Positions 27,333 to 36,937 of a stretch of 64,000 nucleotides of DNA are shown piece after piece (within the stretch, counting starts at the first letter, position 1; each line of letters opens with the position of its first letter). The stretch is from positions 1 through 64,000 of the forward strand of contig JAGBBX010000004.1 of the NCBI GenBank assembly GCA_017938245.1, read 5' to 3'. The position numbers and the translations under genes were made by a program. The notes beneath the pieces are model-generated. The model worked only from the letters and a program-made list of their open reading frames with translations, did no database searches and was not told where the DNA came from. This stretch comes from Bacteroidaceae bacterium (GTDB lineage Bacteria > Bacteroidota > Bacteroidia > Bacteroidales > Bacteroidaceae).

Positions 27333-29183
27333 TTACTCCTCTATAATCTTTGTGAATGCATCGACAAGCGCTGCAACATTAAAGGGCTGTCCCTTTACCT
27401 CGTTGTACTGTCTAATTTCGATGCCGGTTGTCTTCATACGCAGATAGCCTGCCAACTGTCCCATATTCTGCTCGGCAACAACAACTTTTTTGTAGCGTGC
27501 GAGTGTCTCTTGTGTGCCTCGGGGCAGAGGGTTAATTACGTTCAGATGTGCCTGAGCAACCTTCTTGCCCTCGGCGCGCATCTGTAGCATAGCCTCGTGC
27601 AGATGTCCGTATGTTCCACCAAAGCCTACTATCAAGAGGTCGGCATCTTCGTCGCCGTCAACTTGCAGAGGGGGCAGTGTGTCGGCAATGCGTTCAATCT
27701 TTTGTGCACGTTGCTCGACCATAAGCTGGTGATTTTCGGGATCGTTGCTGATTGCACCTGTTGCGCTGCTCTTCTCAAGTCCGCCGATGCGATGCATAAA
27801 TCCGGGTGTACCGGGAACAGCCCAATAGCGTACGAGTGTCTCGGGATTACGCTTGTAGGGGCTCCAGCCCTCACTCATCTCGGGTGTTACGTAGGGAGGT
27901 ACAATCGCGGGATATTCCTCGATGTTGGGTAGTTTCCACGCTGCCGAACCGTTGGCAATAAATGCGTCGGTGAGCAGGAATACGGGTGTCATATGCTCTA
28001 CTGCTATCTTTGCGGCAAGGAATGCCGAGTCGAAACAGTCGGTGGGTGATGTTGCAGCAATTACAGGGATGGGGCTTTCGCCGTTACGTCCGAAGAGTAC
28101 CTGCAAAAGGTCGGTCTGCTCCGATTTTGTGGGTAGTCCGGTCGAGGGTCCTCCGCGCTGTACGTCTATTATAACAAGGGGAAGCTCGGTAATCATTGCA
28201 AGGTTAATGGCCTCGCTCTTAAGGCAGACTCCGGGCCCCGAGGTAGATGTGCAAGCAAGTGCTCCGGCGTATGCTGCACCTACTGCCGATGCGCATCCTG
28301 CAATCTCGTCCTCGGCCTGCATTGTTACCACGCCCATCGACTTATGTTTTGCAAGCTCGTGAAGCACATCTGTTGCCGGGGTGATGGGGTAAGAGCCCAA
28401 GAAAAGACGCATACCGGCTTTCTCGGCTGCTGCAATGAGTCCGTAAGCAGTGGCCTTGTTGCCGTTTATATCCATATATTTACCCTTTGCCTTTGTCTTG
28501 CTCTCGATGGTATAGGTGTGCGATGCCGATGCGTGGGTATTATGTCCCATATCATAACCGGCGCGAAGCACTTTTATGTTGGCTTCGGCAATTTCGGGCT
28601 TCTTTGCGAATTTTGCGCGCAACATACCCTCGGCAAGCGAGAGGTTGCGGTCGAAGAGCCAGCATACGAGTCCCAATGCAAGCATATTCTTGCAACGGAC
28701 GATGCTCTTGTTGTCCATTCCGCTATCCTTCAGTGTCTCTTGACACATTGATGTAATAGGGCAGGGAATAACGTCGCAAGTGATTCCAAGCTCGGCGATG
28801 GGGTCGTCGGTAGCGAATTGTGCCTTCTCAAGGTCTTTGGCAGTGAACGAGTCGCTGTCGATGATTATAGCTGCTGTCGGCTTGCAGTATTTATACTGAG
28901 TCTTTAGCGCTGCGGGATTCATTGCAATGAGTACGTCGCATTTGTCACCGGGGGTGTATACCTTGTCGGCGCCGATATGTACCTGGAATCCCGATACTCC
29001 TGTGAGCACTCCTTGCGGGGCGCGAATGTCGGCAGGGTAGTCGGGGAATGTACAAATGTCATTTCCTACTGTAGCCGAAATAGTAGAGAAGATGTTGCCA
29101 ACCAACTGCATTCCGTCGCCCGAGTCGCCCGAGAAACGTACTATAACCTGGTCGGTATTCTGTTTGTTAGTTAGTTCTGCCAT
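27333..29183 (-). CDS. korA: 2-oxoacid:ferredoxin oxidoreductase, fused gamma-alpha subunit
   Basis: A 616-aa protein. The start at 29183 gives MAELTNKQNTDQVIVRFSGDSGDG, matching the gamma-domain opening; an in-frame ATG at 29228 would add 15 residues of no family likeness. The gamma domain (about 1-190) is followed by the alpha domain with GSYPITPATDVLHELAKH, the pyrimidine-binding part that completes the thiamine site with KorB. Gamma-alpha fusion is the common form in Bacteroidota. Together with pta-ackA it fits an anaerobic acetyl/succinyl-CoA economy. Confidence 0.93.
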   Translation of the reverse strand: MAELTNKQNTDQVIVRFSGDSGDGMQLVGNIFSTISATVGNDICTFPDYPADIRAPQGVLTGVSGFQVHIGADKVYTPGDKCDVLIAMNPAALKTQYKYCKPTAAIIIDSDSFTAKDLEKAQFATDDPIAELGITCDVIPCPITSMCQETLKDSGMDNKSIVRCKNMLALGLVCWLFDRNLSLAEGMLRAKFAKKPEIAEANIKVLRAGYDMGHNTHASASHTYTIESKTKAKGKYMDINGNKATAYGLIAAAEKAGMRLFLGSYPITPATDVLHELAKHKSMGVVTMQAEDEIAGCASAVGAAYAGALACTSTSGPGVCLKSEAINLAMITELPLVIIDVQRGGPSTGLPTKSEQTDLLQVLFGRNGESPIPVIAATSPTDCFDSAFLAAKIAVEHMTPVFLLTDAFIANGSAAWKLPNIEEYPAIVPPYVTPEMSEGWSPYKRNPETLVRYWAVPGTPGFMHRIGGLEKSSATGAISNDPENHQLMVEQRAQKIERIADTLPPLQVDGDEDADLLIVGFGGTYGHLHEAMLQMRAEGKKVAQAHLNVINPLPRGTQETLARYKKVVVAEQNMGQLAGYLRMKTTGIEIRQYNEVKGQPFNVAALVDAFTKIIEE

Positions 29184-29277
29184 ATTTGGGTCGAATAAAT
29201 GTTTGTAATATGGTGCCAAATTTCGCAAACATTTATGAAAAGAAAAAGTATTTTAAGAAATTCTTTTGTCGGGTAAC

Positions 29278-29310
29278 AAAAAAAACCGATGGATTTTCGT
29301 TTCCATCGGA
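29278..29310 (-). terminator. Intrinsic terminator after the TonB receptor gene
   Basis: CCGATGGA and TCCATCGG (29286-29293, 29302-29309) form a stem; on the minus strand it is followed by eight T residues. It separates the TonB receptor gene from korA. Confidence 0.88.
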
Positions 29311-29341
29311 TTTTTCTCTCTTTTTTATGTCGAAAATAGTC

Positions 29342-31816
29342 TTACATCATACCCTCGCCGCCGAAATCGTCTTCGCCCATATCGTTCATCTGCTGGTTCT
29401 GATTCTGCTTGCGTGTGGGGCGCTTTGCTTTCATATTTCCGAAACTGTATGTTATTGTGGCACCGAAACGACGTCCGCCGTGACTGTTCTTTGCGTCGCG
29501 TCTGAAATGGTTGTCGCCTGTTACGGTGTGCCATCCCCGACTGTCGAGCAGGTCGCGTACATTGATACTCATACTCCAATTCCGGTTGAAACTTTTGCGC
29601 AGACCGAGGTCGAGCGAGTAGTTGGGCTCGCGATGTCCCTGTGCAACGATGCGTTTTGCATTGTAACGTCCTGTTGCCTGCATTGTTACAGCCCAAGGAA
29701 GCATTATGCTTGCTGTCATACGTGCGTTCCAAGAGAAATTTTCGTCGGCCTCGCCTGTGATTTCCTGTCCGTTGATGCTGTATCTGAATCCGTCAAGCTT
29801 GTAGTAGAAGAGGTTTACTGTTGTTGTGAGGTCAATTTTCTTGCATAGGCGGTTCTTACCGATAATCTCTAATCCGGCCGACTCCTGGCTGGCAACATTT
29901 TCGAATGTGGTGTATATTATGTTACCCTCGTTGTAGCTTATGCGCTCGATTACATCCTCGGTAGTGCGATAGTAACCCGATACCGATAGGGTGTGGTCGT
30001 CCCAATTCTTTATGTAGTTAAGCTCGTATGCATTTGAGTACTCGGGGGTAAGGTCGGGGTTACCGAACGAGATATTTGTCGAGTCGCTGATGTTGCTGAA
30101 ACTGTTTAGCTGACCACCCCAGGGACGACGCAGACGACGGGTGTAGTTTACCTGAATCTCGTTGCCAGCAGGCAGTGAATAGCTTAGGAACAGGCTGGGG
30201 AAGAGACTGAAAAAGTCCTTATCGGTATATGCGGGAAGGGGGCCGTTGTGCTCTTGTTCCCAATTGAGAGAGCGTGTCTTTACGCGCCAATATTCGGCAC
30301 GCAGTCCTGCCTGATATCCGAATTTTCCTATGCGTCCCGAGTAGGTGCCATACAGAGCGTGTGTGTCCTGATTATATATGAAACGGTTGAAGAGGTTTTT
30401 ATCCTCCTGAGTGTGTGCCTCGTCGTTGTAGGTTATTGTGGGGTTCTCGTCGCGTGAAAAATTGGCGTGGTAGCCTGCTTCGATGCGTGAATTTTCGCTT
30501 ATCTTATTTTCGTAGTCGAGTTTTATCTCTGTTGTTGTGCTTTCGCTTTCGACGCTCTGGAACTGATAGCTGTTGGCAATGTTGGGATTTTCTTTCCACT
30601 CGGTTGTCTGACGGTATATCGCCTCGCGGTTCATTTTCCATATATTATGACTTGCCGAAAGGTCGATAAAATGACCGTCTTTGAATGTGTGGCGATAGCC
30701 TCCCTCGAAATTAAACATTGAGGGTTTATTTGTCTGGTCGGTGGTACGTATGCGTGTTTCGTTTACCTCCATTGTCGATAGCTTGCCGCTCAGCGTCTTT
30801 ACGTCTGTACCGAACTCGCCCCTTGTTTTCATAGCCATAAAATTGGTGTATATCTCGTCCTTCTCGGTGAAGCGCCAAGTGAGTCCTGCTCGAGCAAACA
30901 GGTTTTGTGGTTCTCGGCTGTTTTCGCTATGCTGCTTTTGGAATATATCGCGTGCAAAGTACTCGGTAAATGAGTCGCCCTCGCCCTCGTGATTCATATT
31001 GCGATAGTTCAGTCCTACGTATGCATCTAATTTACCACTGCTGTAGTTTATGTTGCCACCTGCGTTGTAACCGCCCTGTGAATCGCCGCCTGCCTGTACG
31101 CTGCCATAGTAACCGGCCTTGCGGTTGCGCTTAAGCACGATGTTGATTATTCCGGCTGTTCCCTCGGGCGAATGTTTTGCCGAGGGGTTTGTGATAACTT
31201 CAATCTTCTCGATGCTTCCGGCCGGCATCTGCTGAAGAATGTCGCCTTGATTGTCCGATGTAAGTCCCGATGCTTTACCGTTTATCCACACTGTGACACT
31301 CTCGCTACCGCGTAGCGATATTGTACCTTCGTTGCTCACCTCGACCGAGGGAATATCTTCGAGCACATCGGTTGCGCTACCACCTGTTGCTGCAATATTC
31401 TGGTCGATGGTAAAGACGCGTTTGTCTATATCAAATTTCATTTGACTGCGCTGCTCGGTTACAACTACTTCTTTAAGCAGTTTGTTATCGGCTTTAAGAC
31501 GAATTGTGCCAAGGTCGACGCGCCCTCCTTTTGTCATCTGAATATTGCGGGTGTCATCGAGGTAGCCGACAAATGAGATTTTTAATGTGTACTCGCCTGC
31601 TTTTACCTGTGTAAGTGTAAAACTGCCCTCCTCGTCGGTGTTGCAACCGTTTATGGGAGTGTTGCTCCCTTTTGGCATAAGTGCTACTGTAACAAACTCC
31701 AATGCCTCTTTGCTTTTTGAATCAATGAGCTTTCCTTTTATTACTCCGTTGGCAGTCTGTGCAAGAATGGTAATAGGCATCAGTAGTGCCAATAAGCAAA
31801 TTGCAGCTTTCTTCAT
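29342..31816 (-). CDS. TonB-dependent outer-membrane receptor
   Basis: An 824-aa outer-membrane protein. Signal peptide to about residue 20; a carboxypeptidase-regulatory-like N-terminal domain (GVIKGKLIDSKSKEALEFVTV) to about 100; a plug domain with VTVWINGKASGL near 180; then a 22-strand-like barrel with TonB-family motifs (GTAGIINIVLKR). It has no SusD partner nearby, so it belongs to the non-SusC, OMP_b-brl_3-like group. The last residues are an unusual Asp/Glu/Met-rich tail (MNDMGEDDFGGEGMM) instead of an aromatic end. Cargo is unknown. Confidence 0.9.
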   Translation of the reverse strand: MKKAAICLLALLMPITILAQTANGVIKGKLIDSKSKEALEFVTVALMPKGSNTPINGCNTDEEGSFTLTQVKAGEYTLKISFVGYLDDTRNIQMTKGGRVDLGTIRLKADNKLLKEVVVTEQRSQMKFDIDKRVFTIDQNIAATGGSATDVLEDIPSVEVSNEGTISLRGSESVTVWINGKASGLTSDNQGDILQQMPAGSIEKIEVITNPSAKHSPEGTAGIINIVLKRNRKAGYYGSVQAGGDSQGGYNAGGNINYSSGKLDAYVGLNYRNMNHEGEGDSFTEYFARDIFQKQHSENSREPQNLFARAGLTWRFTEKDEIYTNFMAMKTRGEFGTDVKTLSGKLSTMEVNETRIRTTDQTNKPSMFNFEGGYRHTFKDGHFIDLSASHNIWKMNREAIYRQTTEWKENPNIANSYQFQSVESESTTTEIKLDYENKISENSRIEAGYHANFSRDENPTITYNDEAHTQEDKNLFNRFIYNQDTHALYGTYSGRIGKFGYQAGLRAEYWRVKTRSLNWEQEHNGPLPAYTDKDFFSLFPSLFLSYSLPAGNEIQVNYTRRLRRPWGGQLNSFSNISDSTNISFGNPDLTPEYSNAYELNYIKNWDDHTLSVSGYYRTTEDVIERISYNEGNIIYTTFENVASQESAGLEIIGKNRLCKKIDLTTTVNLFYYKLDGFRYSINGQEITGEADENFSWNARMTASIMLPWAVTMQATGRYNAKRIVAQGHREPNYSLDLGLRKSFNRNWSMSINVRDLLDSRGWHTVTGDNHFRRDAKNSHGGRRFGATITYSFGNMKAKRPTRKQNQNQQMNDMGEDDFGGEGMM

Positions 31817-32007
31817 TTTTGAATCTCTGTTTTATGGTGATTTAAAATTATGATTATATCTATTTTAATTAGACTGATTTAGTGTCTAAAGGTTTAGATA
31901 TAGATGGCTGTTTTCTTAAGAAAAACTACTGATTATGTCATTTTTCCAGAAAATCGGCAGCGAATTTACATCTTTTTTCCTTGTGGCTCAATTATCTTTG
32001 GGAATAA

Positions 32008-32039
32008 ATTGCATATTTTTTTACTTTTTGCTATCTTCG
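32008..32039 (+). promoter_or_regulatory. Promoter-like pair for efp
   Basis: ATTG at 32008-32011, 20 bp, then TATCTTCG at 32032-32039, close to TTTG-N20-TAnnTTTG. It lies 50 bp before the efp start codon. Confidence 0.45.
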
Positions 32040-32089
32040 CGCCGTATTTCGAGAAGATAGACAAATAATCAATTAAAATAGACAAGAAT

Positions 32090-32656
32090 ATGATTAATGC
32101 TCAAGACATTAAAATCGGTACAGCTATCCGTATGGATGGCAAGTTGTATTTCTGCATCGACTTCCTGCACGTAAAGCCCGGTAAGGGAAACACTTTTATG
32201 CGTACAAAGCTGAAAGATGTTGTTGACGGCTATGTATTGGAGCGTCGTTTCAATATTGGTGAGAAACTCGAGGATGTTCGTGTAGAGCGTCGTCCCTATC
32301 AGTATCTCTATCAGGAGGGTAGCGACTATGTATTTATGAACCAGGAGACATACGAGCAGATTAATATCGCCGGCACACAGATTAATGGTGTTGACTATAT
32401 GAAAGAGGGTATGGTACTCGAGGTTGTAACAGATGCTTCTACCGAGACAGTTCTTTTTGCTGATATGCCCGTAAAGGTTGTTCTTGCAATTACATACACC
32501 GAGCCCGGACTCAAGGGTGACACTGCTACCAACACAACAAAGCCTGCTACACTGGAGACCGGTGCCGAGATTCGTGTACCTCTCTTCATCAACGAGGGCG
32601 AGCTTGTCGAGGTTGATACACGCGACGGTTCATACGTTGGCCGCGTTAAGGCATAA
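32090..32656 (+). CDS. efp: Translation elongation factor P
   Basis: A 188-aa factor that relieves ribosome stalling on polyproline. The N-domain has the tip loop HVKPGKGNTFMR with K32 at the position that is modified in other species. The three-domain length is normal. Bacterial EF-P may work with modified or unmodified Lys; the modifying enzyme is not in this window. Confidence 0.97.
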   Translation: MINAQDIKIGTAIRMDGKLYFCIDFLHVKPGKGNTFMRTKLKDVVDGYVLERRFNIGEKLEDVRVERRPYQYLYQEGSDYVFMNQETYEQINIAGTQINGVDYMKEGMVLEVVTDASTETVLFADMPVKVVLAITYTEPGLKGDTATNTTKPATLETGAEIRVPLFINEGELVEVDTRDGSYVGRVKA

Positions 32657-32731
32657 TCTTTAGAAATTCACGGCAGGCAATTTATTGGGGTGTATCCCCT
32701 TTAAAGCGTCTGCCTTTAAAATACAAAAATC

Positions 32732-33727
32732 TTGTTATACTCTATAATTATTCCGGTATATAACAGACCCGGAGAGATTCAAGAACTCTTAGAGAGTCTG
32801 TCGGCTCAGACGGTAAAACCCTTTGAGTTGCTTATTATAGAGGATGGCTCAAAAGAACGGTGCGATCATTTGCTTGACCGCTACCGTTCTTCTTTTACTA
32901 TCCACTACTATTATAAGCCCAACTCGGGGCGCAGCGACACGCGTAACTATGGTATGGAACGCGCTACAGGCGACTATCTGCTGTTCTTCGACTCGGACGT
33001 TATTCTGCCTCCTTTTTATTTCGAGAGGTTGCAGGCAGCTATGGAGAGCGAATATTGCGACTGCTTCGGAGGTCCCGATGCTGCCGATGCTTCATTCTCG
33101 GATATACAAAAGGCTGTGAACCACTCGATGACAGGCTTTTGGACAACGGGAGGTATTCGTGGCGGCAAGGTGGTTGCCGAGAAATTCTGCCCCCGTACAT
33201 TTAATATGGGACTCTCTCGCGCGGTCTATGAGCGTGTAGGAGGCTTCGAGGATATGATGGGCGAGGATATCGACCTTAGCATACGCATACGTGAGGCGGG
33301 ATTTAAGACCCGACTCATACGTGAGGCATTTGTATATCACAAACGCCGTGTCGACCTCACTCGTTTCTTCAAGCAGGTAAATAACTTCGGTCAGGCGCGT
33401 ATATGGTTGCACATAAAGCATCCCGGTTCGCTGAAACTAGTGCATACGCTTCCTGCGCTTATGCTTGTGATGGGTGCAGTGCTGCTGGTGGCTGCAATAT
33501 TCTTCCCCTGGTTGTTGCTGTTGCCACTTGCCTATCTGCTGCTTATTTTCTTCGACTCGCTATTCAAGAATAAGAGCCTGAAGGTGGCTGCCTACTCGGT
33601 GGTAACAGCTATCGTACAGATAAGCGGATACGGAACAGGATTCCTTAAGGCTTTTTGGTATAAGCTCATTCTTAAGCAGCCGCTTGAGACAAAGAAGAGT
33701 CTTACAAAATTATATAACCGAGGCTGA
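32732..33727 (+). CDS. Glycosyltransferase family 2, membrane-anchored
   Basis: A 331-aa protein with a GT2 domain at the N-terminus: SIIIPVYNRPGEIQELLESL, DYLLFFDSDVILPP (the metal-binding DxD-like motif is DSD), GEDIDLSIRIREAGF, then two hydrophobic segments near residues 245-300. The start is a TTG at 32732: an in-frame stop occurs 15 bases before it and no ATG is upstream, and the family motif begins at residue 4. It would add a sugar to a membrane-bound or lipid-linked acceptor. It shares one base with the radC start. Sugar and acceptor are unknown. Confidence 0.88.
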   Translation: MLYSIIIPVYNRPGEIQELLESLSAQTVKPFELLIIEDGSKERCDHLLDRYRSSFTIHYYYKPNSGRSDTRNYGMERATGDYLLFFDSDVILPPFYFERLQAAMESEYCDCFGGPDAADASFSDIQKAVNHSMTGFWTTGGIRGGKVVAEKFCPRTFNMGLSRAVYERVGGFEDMMGEDIDLSIRIREAGFKTRLIREAFVYHKRRVDLTRFFKQVNNFGQARIWLHIKHPGSLKLVHTLPALMLVMGAVLLVAAIFFPWLLLLPLAYLLLIFFDSLFKNKSLKVAAYSVVTAIVQISGYGTGFLKAFWYKLILKQPLETKKSLTKLYNRG

Positions 33728-34425
33728 TGACTGTCGAGAAGCAGAAAGTAAGCATCAAAGAGTGGCCCGAGGATGAGCGTCCGCGCGAAAAGGCCTTCAA
33801 ACACGGTATTGCATCGCTTAGCAAGGCCGAACTTTTGGCTATACTCATTGGTTCGGGAACAGTGGAGGAGTCGGCTGTCGAGCTTATGCAAAAGGTGCTT
33901 GCTTCGTGTGGAGACAGTATCTCGCAGCTTGCCCGTCTCTCGGTCGACGACCTCTGTCTTTTTAAGGGAATAGGTCCGGCAAAGGCAATAACCATTGTGG
34001 CAGCGTGTGAACTGTGGAAAAGACGTCAGAGTGACGAGCGCGACCGTGCGCAACGCATACTCTCATCGCGCCATCTGTATGAATATTTTCATCCGCTGTT
34101 GTGCGACCACCCGATAGAGGAGTGCTATGTGCTTCTGCTCAACCAGATGAACCGCGTCATCGACCACGTGCGCATAGGCAGCGGAGGACTCACCGCAACA
34201 CTGGTCGATATACGCGTGGTGCTGCGTGAGGCGCTTATGAAACGTGCCACAGGTATTGCTTTGTGTCATAATCATCCCTCGGGAAGCGTGCGTCCCAGCA
34301 GTGCCGACGATAGGCTTACTGCCGACCTTGCACAGGCCTGCAAGGTGATGAATATACGTATGCTCGACCACATTGTGCTTGCTGACACAGGCTACTACAG
34401 CTATGCCGATGAGGGACGCTTATAA
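33727..34425 (+). CDS. radC: DNA repair protein RadC family
   Basis: A 232-aa protein. N-terminal helix-hairpin-helix-like part (SKAELLAILIGSG, LSVDDLCLFKGIGPAKA), C-terminal JAMM-like metalloprotease fold with HNHPSGSVRPSSADD near residue 180. Despite the name, RadC's role in repair is unproven in most species. The start codon overlaps the stop of the glycosyltransferase gene. Confidence 0.95.
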   Translation: MTVEKQKVSIKEWPEDERPREKAFKHGIASLSKAELLAILIGSGTVEESAVELMQKVLASCGDSISQLARLSVDDLCLFKGIGPAKAITIVAACELWKRRQSDERDRAQRILSSRHLYEYFHPLLCDHPIEECYVLLLNQMNRVIDHVRIGSGGLTATLVDIRVVLREALMKRATGIALCHNHPSGSVRPSSADDRLTADLAQACKVMNIRMLDHIVLADTGYYSYADEGRL

Positions 34426-34455
34426 TGTTTTTTTTGAAGAATTAATAGATTGATA

Positions 34456-34770
34456 ATGATGGATAAATTTCAGCTGGAACAGAAAATTGTTGAGATGATA
34501 AAAACGGTGTACGACCCCGAGATTCCCGTAAATATCTACGACCTAGGACTAATATACCGTATAGAGGTTAAGGACGACAGCTCCGTTGAGATTGATATGA
34601 CACTCACTGCGCCTAACTGCCCGGCAGCCGATTTTATGATGGAGGATGTGAGGCAGAAAGTCGAGGGCATTGAGGGAGTCGGCAGTGTTTCGTTGAACCT
34701 TGTCTTTGAGCCCGAGTGGAGTCAGGACCTTATGACCGAGGAGGCAAAATTGGAACTCGGCTTCCTATAA
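34456..34770 (+). CDS. SufT/DUF59-type iron-sulfur assembly protein
   Basis: A 104-aa MIP18-like (DUF59) protein. The motif DPEIPVNIYDLGLIY near residues 20-35 and the conserved Cys in TAPNCPAADF fit the SufT/PaaD group involved in iron-sulfur cluster maturation. The start is put at the first ATG (34456); an upstream TTG in frame is less likely. No suf operon genes are adjacent. Functional detail is inferred from family. Confidence 0.9.
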   Translation: MMDKFQLEQKIVEMIKTVYDPEIPVNIYDLGLIYRIEVKDDSSVEIDMTLTAPNCPAADFMMEDVRQKVEGIEGVGSVSLNLVFEPEWSQDLMTEEAKLELGFL

Positions 34771-34792
34771 GAAGCTTCTAAATTCTCTTTAT

Positions 34793-35572
34793 ATGAAAAA
34801 GGTATATTTCCTCTCCGATGCACATCTGGGTGCGTGGGCGCTCGAGCATCGTCGCACACAAGAGCGACGCTTGGTGTCGTTCCTCGATAAGATTAAGCAC
34901 GATGCTGCGGCGATATATATGCTTGGCGATATGTTCGACTTTTGGTACGAGTATAAATATGTCGTGCCAAAGGGTTTTACACGCTTCTTGGGTAAAATAT
35001 CCGAGCTTACGGATAGCGGTATCGAGGTGCACTTTTTCACAGGCAATCACGACCAGTGGTGTCTCGACTATTTCGAGACCGAGTGCGGTATGACTATTCA
35101 TCGCGAACCTTTCCTTACCGAGATTATGGGTAAGGAGTTTTTCCTAGCTCACAGCGATGAGTTCTCCAACGAGAGAGGATACCACATTTTGCGATGGATA
35201 TTCCGTAACCGTTTCTTACGTGCAATGTTTTCTATGCTGCATCCTCGATGGAGTATCTGGGCTGGTAACACCTGGGCGCGATACAGTATGCAGCAGCATA
35301 AGATAAAGGGCGATACTCCCTTTATGGGAGCTGATAAGGAGTCGTCGGTGCAGTATGCCAAACGCTACCTGCAACAGCACGACACAGTCGACTGCTTTAT
35401 CTTCGGACATCGTCATTGCGACGAGGATATGAAGATTGGCGAGAAGGCGCGTTGCATAATGCTGGGCGATTGGATATATACCTTTGCCTACGTTGTCTAT
35501 GATGGAAAAACAATCTCGCACGAGCGTTATGTCGAGGGCGACGAGACGCAGATTGTCTTGCAGAGTGAGTAA
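34793..35572 (+). CDS. lpxH: UDP-2,3-diacylglucosamine diphosphatase (LpxH)
   Basis: A 259-aa calcineurin-type phosphoesterase that hydrolyses UDP-2,3-diacylglucosamine to lipid X in lipid A synthesis, at the inner-membrane face. The di-metal motifs are in order: FLSDAHLG (residues 5-12), LGDMFDFWYE, GNHDQW, HSDE and GHRHCD. Length and the FDFWYEY and RNRF motifs fit LpxH rather than a general phosphoesterase. A bidirectional terminator follows. Confidence 0.85.
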   Translation: MKKVYFLSDAHLGAWALEHRRTQERRLVSFLDKIKHDAAAIYMLGDMFDFWYEYKYVVPKGFTRFLGKISELTDSGIEVHFFTGNHDQWCLDYFETECGMTIHREPFLTEIMGKEFFLAHSDEFSNERGYHILRWIFRNRFLRAMFSMLHPRWSIWAGNTWARYSMQQHKIKGDTPFMGADKESSVQYAKRYLQQHDTVDCFIFGHRHCDEDMKIGEKARCIMLGDWIYTFAYVVYDGKTISHERYVEGDETQIVLQSE

Positions 35573-35604
35573 ATCACGTTGGGATTGAATATTATTGGCA
35601 CTAT

Positions 35605-35652
35605 AAAAACAAATAAGGTTGAAAGCAGACGCTTTCAACCTTATTTGTTTTT
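35605..35652. terminator. Long bidirectional terminator
   Basis: A 22-bp perfect stem (35605-35626 with 35631-35652, loop of 4) with A-run and T-run at the two ends. It separates converging lpxH and ackA. Confidence 0.95.
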
Positions 35653-35664
35653 ATGTAAGTGGCA

Positions 35665-36870
35665 TTATTTAAGTCCCTTAACAATCTCGTATGTGTCGCT
35701 GGCAATCATAAGCTCCTCGTCGGTGGGGATAAGAAGTACCTTAACCTTAGACTCGGGAGTAGAGAGTACACACTCCTCGCCGCGCATTTTGGCGTTAACC
35801 TCCTTGTCGAGCTCTACACCAATGAACTCGAGACCTTCGAGTGCAGCCTCGCGAATTGAACCCTGATTCTCACCAACACCACCGGCAAAAGCAATAACGT
35901 CTACACCGCCCATAGCTGCTGCGTATGCTCCGATGTATTTCTTAATACGGTAGGCGTACATCGTGTTTGCAAGGATGGCGCGTTTGTTACCCTCTTTGGC
36001 TGCTGCATCAACCTCGCGCATATCCATTGAGATACCCGAGATGGCTGCAACACCCGATTTCTTGTTCAAGAGGTCGGACAGACCGTGTGTGTCGAGACCA
36101 AGCTTATCCATAATGAAGGGGATAGCACCTGCGTCAATGTCGCCACTGCGTGTACCCATCATAAGGCCCTCGAGAGGAGTAAGACCCATTGAGGTATCTA
36201 CGCTCTTACCATCCTTTACAGCGCTGATTGAACCACCGTTACCTACGTGGCAGGTGATGATGCGGCTACCCTCGGCGGACATTCCGGTAATCTCGAGCAC
36301 ACGCTTTGTAACGTAGCGGTGCGATGTTCCGTGGAAACCGTAACGACGAATACCATATTTCTCGTACAACTCGTAAGGAATAGCATACATATATGCGTAG
36401 TCGGGCATTGTCTGGTGGAAAGCAGTGTCGAACACACCTACCTGAGGCATATCGGGAGCAATAGCTTTAACAGCTTCTATTCCTTTCATATTTGCGGGGT
36501 TGTGCAGGGGAGCAAGGTCGTTGCAAGCAACAAAATCGCGTAGAACCTCGTCGGTGAGCAGTGTCGATGCGCTGAACTTCTCGCCGCCGTGTACTGTACG
36601 ATGACCTACAGCATCAATCTCGGCGATTGATTTTACTACGCCATACTTCTCGCTTGTGAGAGTATCGATGATGAGGCGTACACCTGCGGTGTGCTCGGGG
36701 ATAGGAGCATATATTGTCTCTTTCTCGCCGTTGGGGAGGTTGAACTTGAGGAAAGAATCCTCGAGACCGATTTTCTCGATACCGCCCTTTGCGAGCACCT
36801 CTTTTGTCTCAATATTGAACAGCTGGTACTTGATTGATGAGCTACCGCAGTTCAGAACCAAAATCTTCAT
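35665..36870 (-). CDS. ackA: Acetate kinase
   Basis: A 401-aa enzyme that converts acetyl phosphate and ADP to acetate and ATP. Motifs: NCGSSSIKYQLF at the start, HRTVHGG near residue 121, GDIDAGAIPF and the GGVGENQGSIR near 325. It follows pta by 67 bp on the same strand, the normal pta-ackA pair for acetate production. Confidence 0.98.
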   Translation of the reverse strand: MKILVLNCGSSSIKYQLFNIETKEVLAKGGIEKIGLEDSFLKFNLPNGEKETIYAPIPEHTAGVRLIIDTLTSEKYGVVKSIAEIDAVGHRTVHGGEKFSASTLLTDEVLRDFVACNDLAPLHNPANMKGIEAVKAIAPDMPQVGVFDTAFHQTMPDYAYMYAIPYELYEKYGIRRYGFHGTSHRYVTKRVLEITGMSAEGSRIITCHVGNGGSISAVKDGKSVDTSMGLTPLEGLMMGTRSGDIDAGAIPFIMDKLGLDTHGLSDLLNKKSGVAAISGISMDMREVDAAAKEGNKRAILANTMYAYRIKKYIGAYAAAMGGVDVIAFAGGVGENQGSIREAALEGLEFIGVELDKEVNAKMRGEECVLSTPESKVKVLLIPTDEELMIASDTYEIVKGLK

Positions 36871-36937
36871 AGTATGTCTGTTTATATGTTAAGCAGTGCG
36901 GGCACACCCGCACTGCAATTTATTAATCATTAAAATA

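Noticed and set aside
29186-29848. 220-aa plus-strand frame across the TonB receptor end
   Set aside because: Shadow of the TonB receptor gene; Cys/His-rich, no domain.
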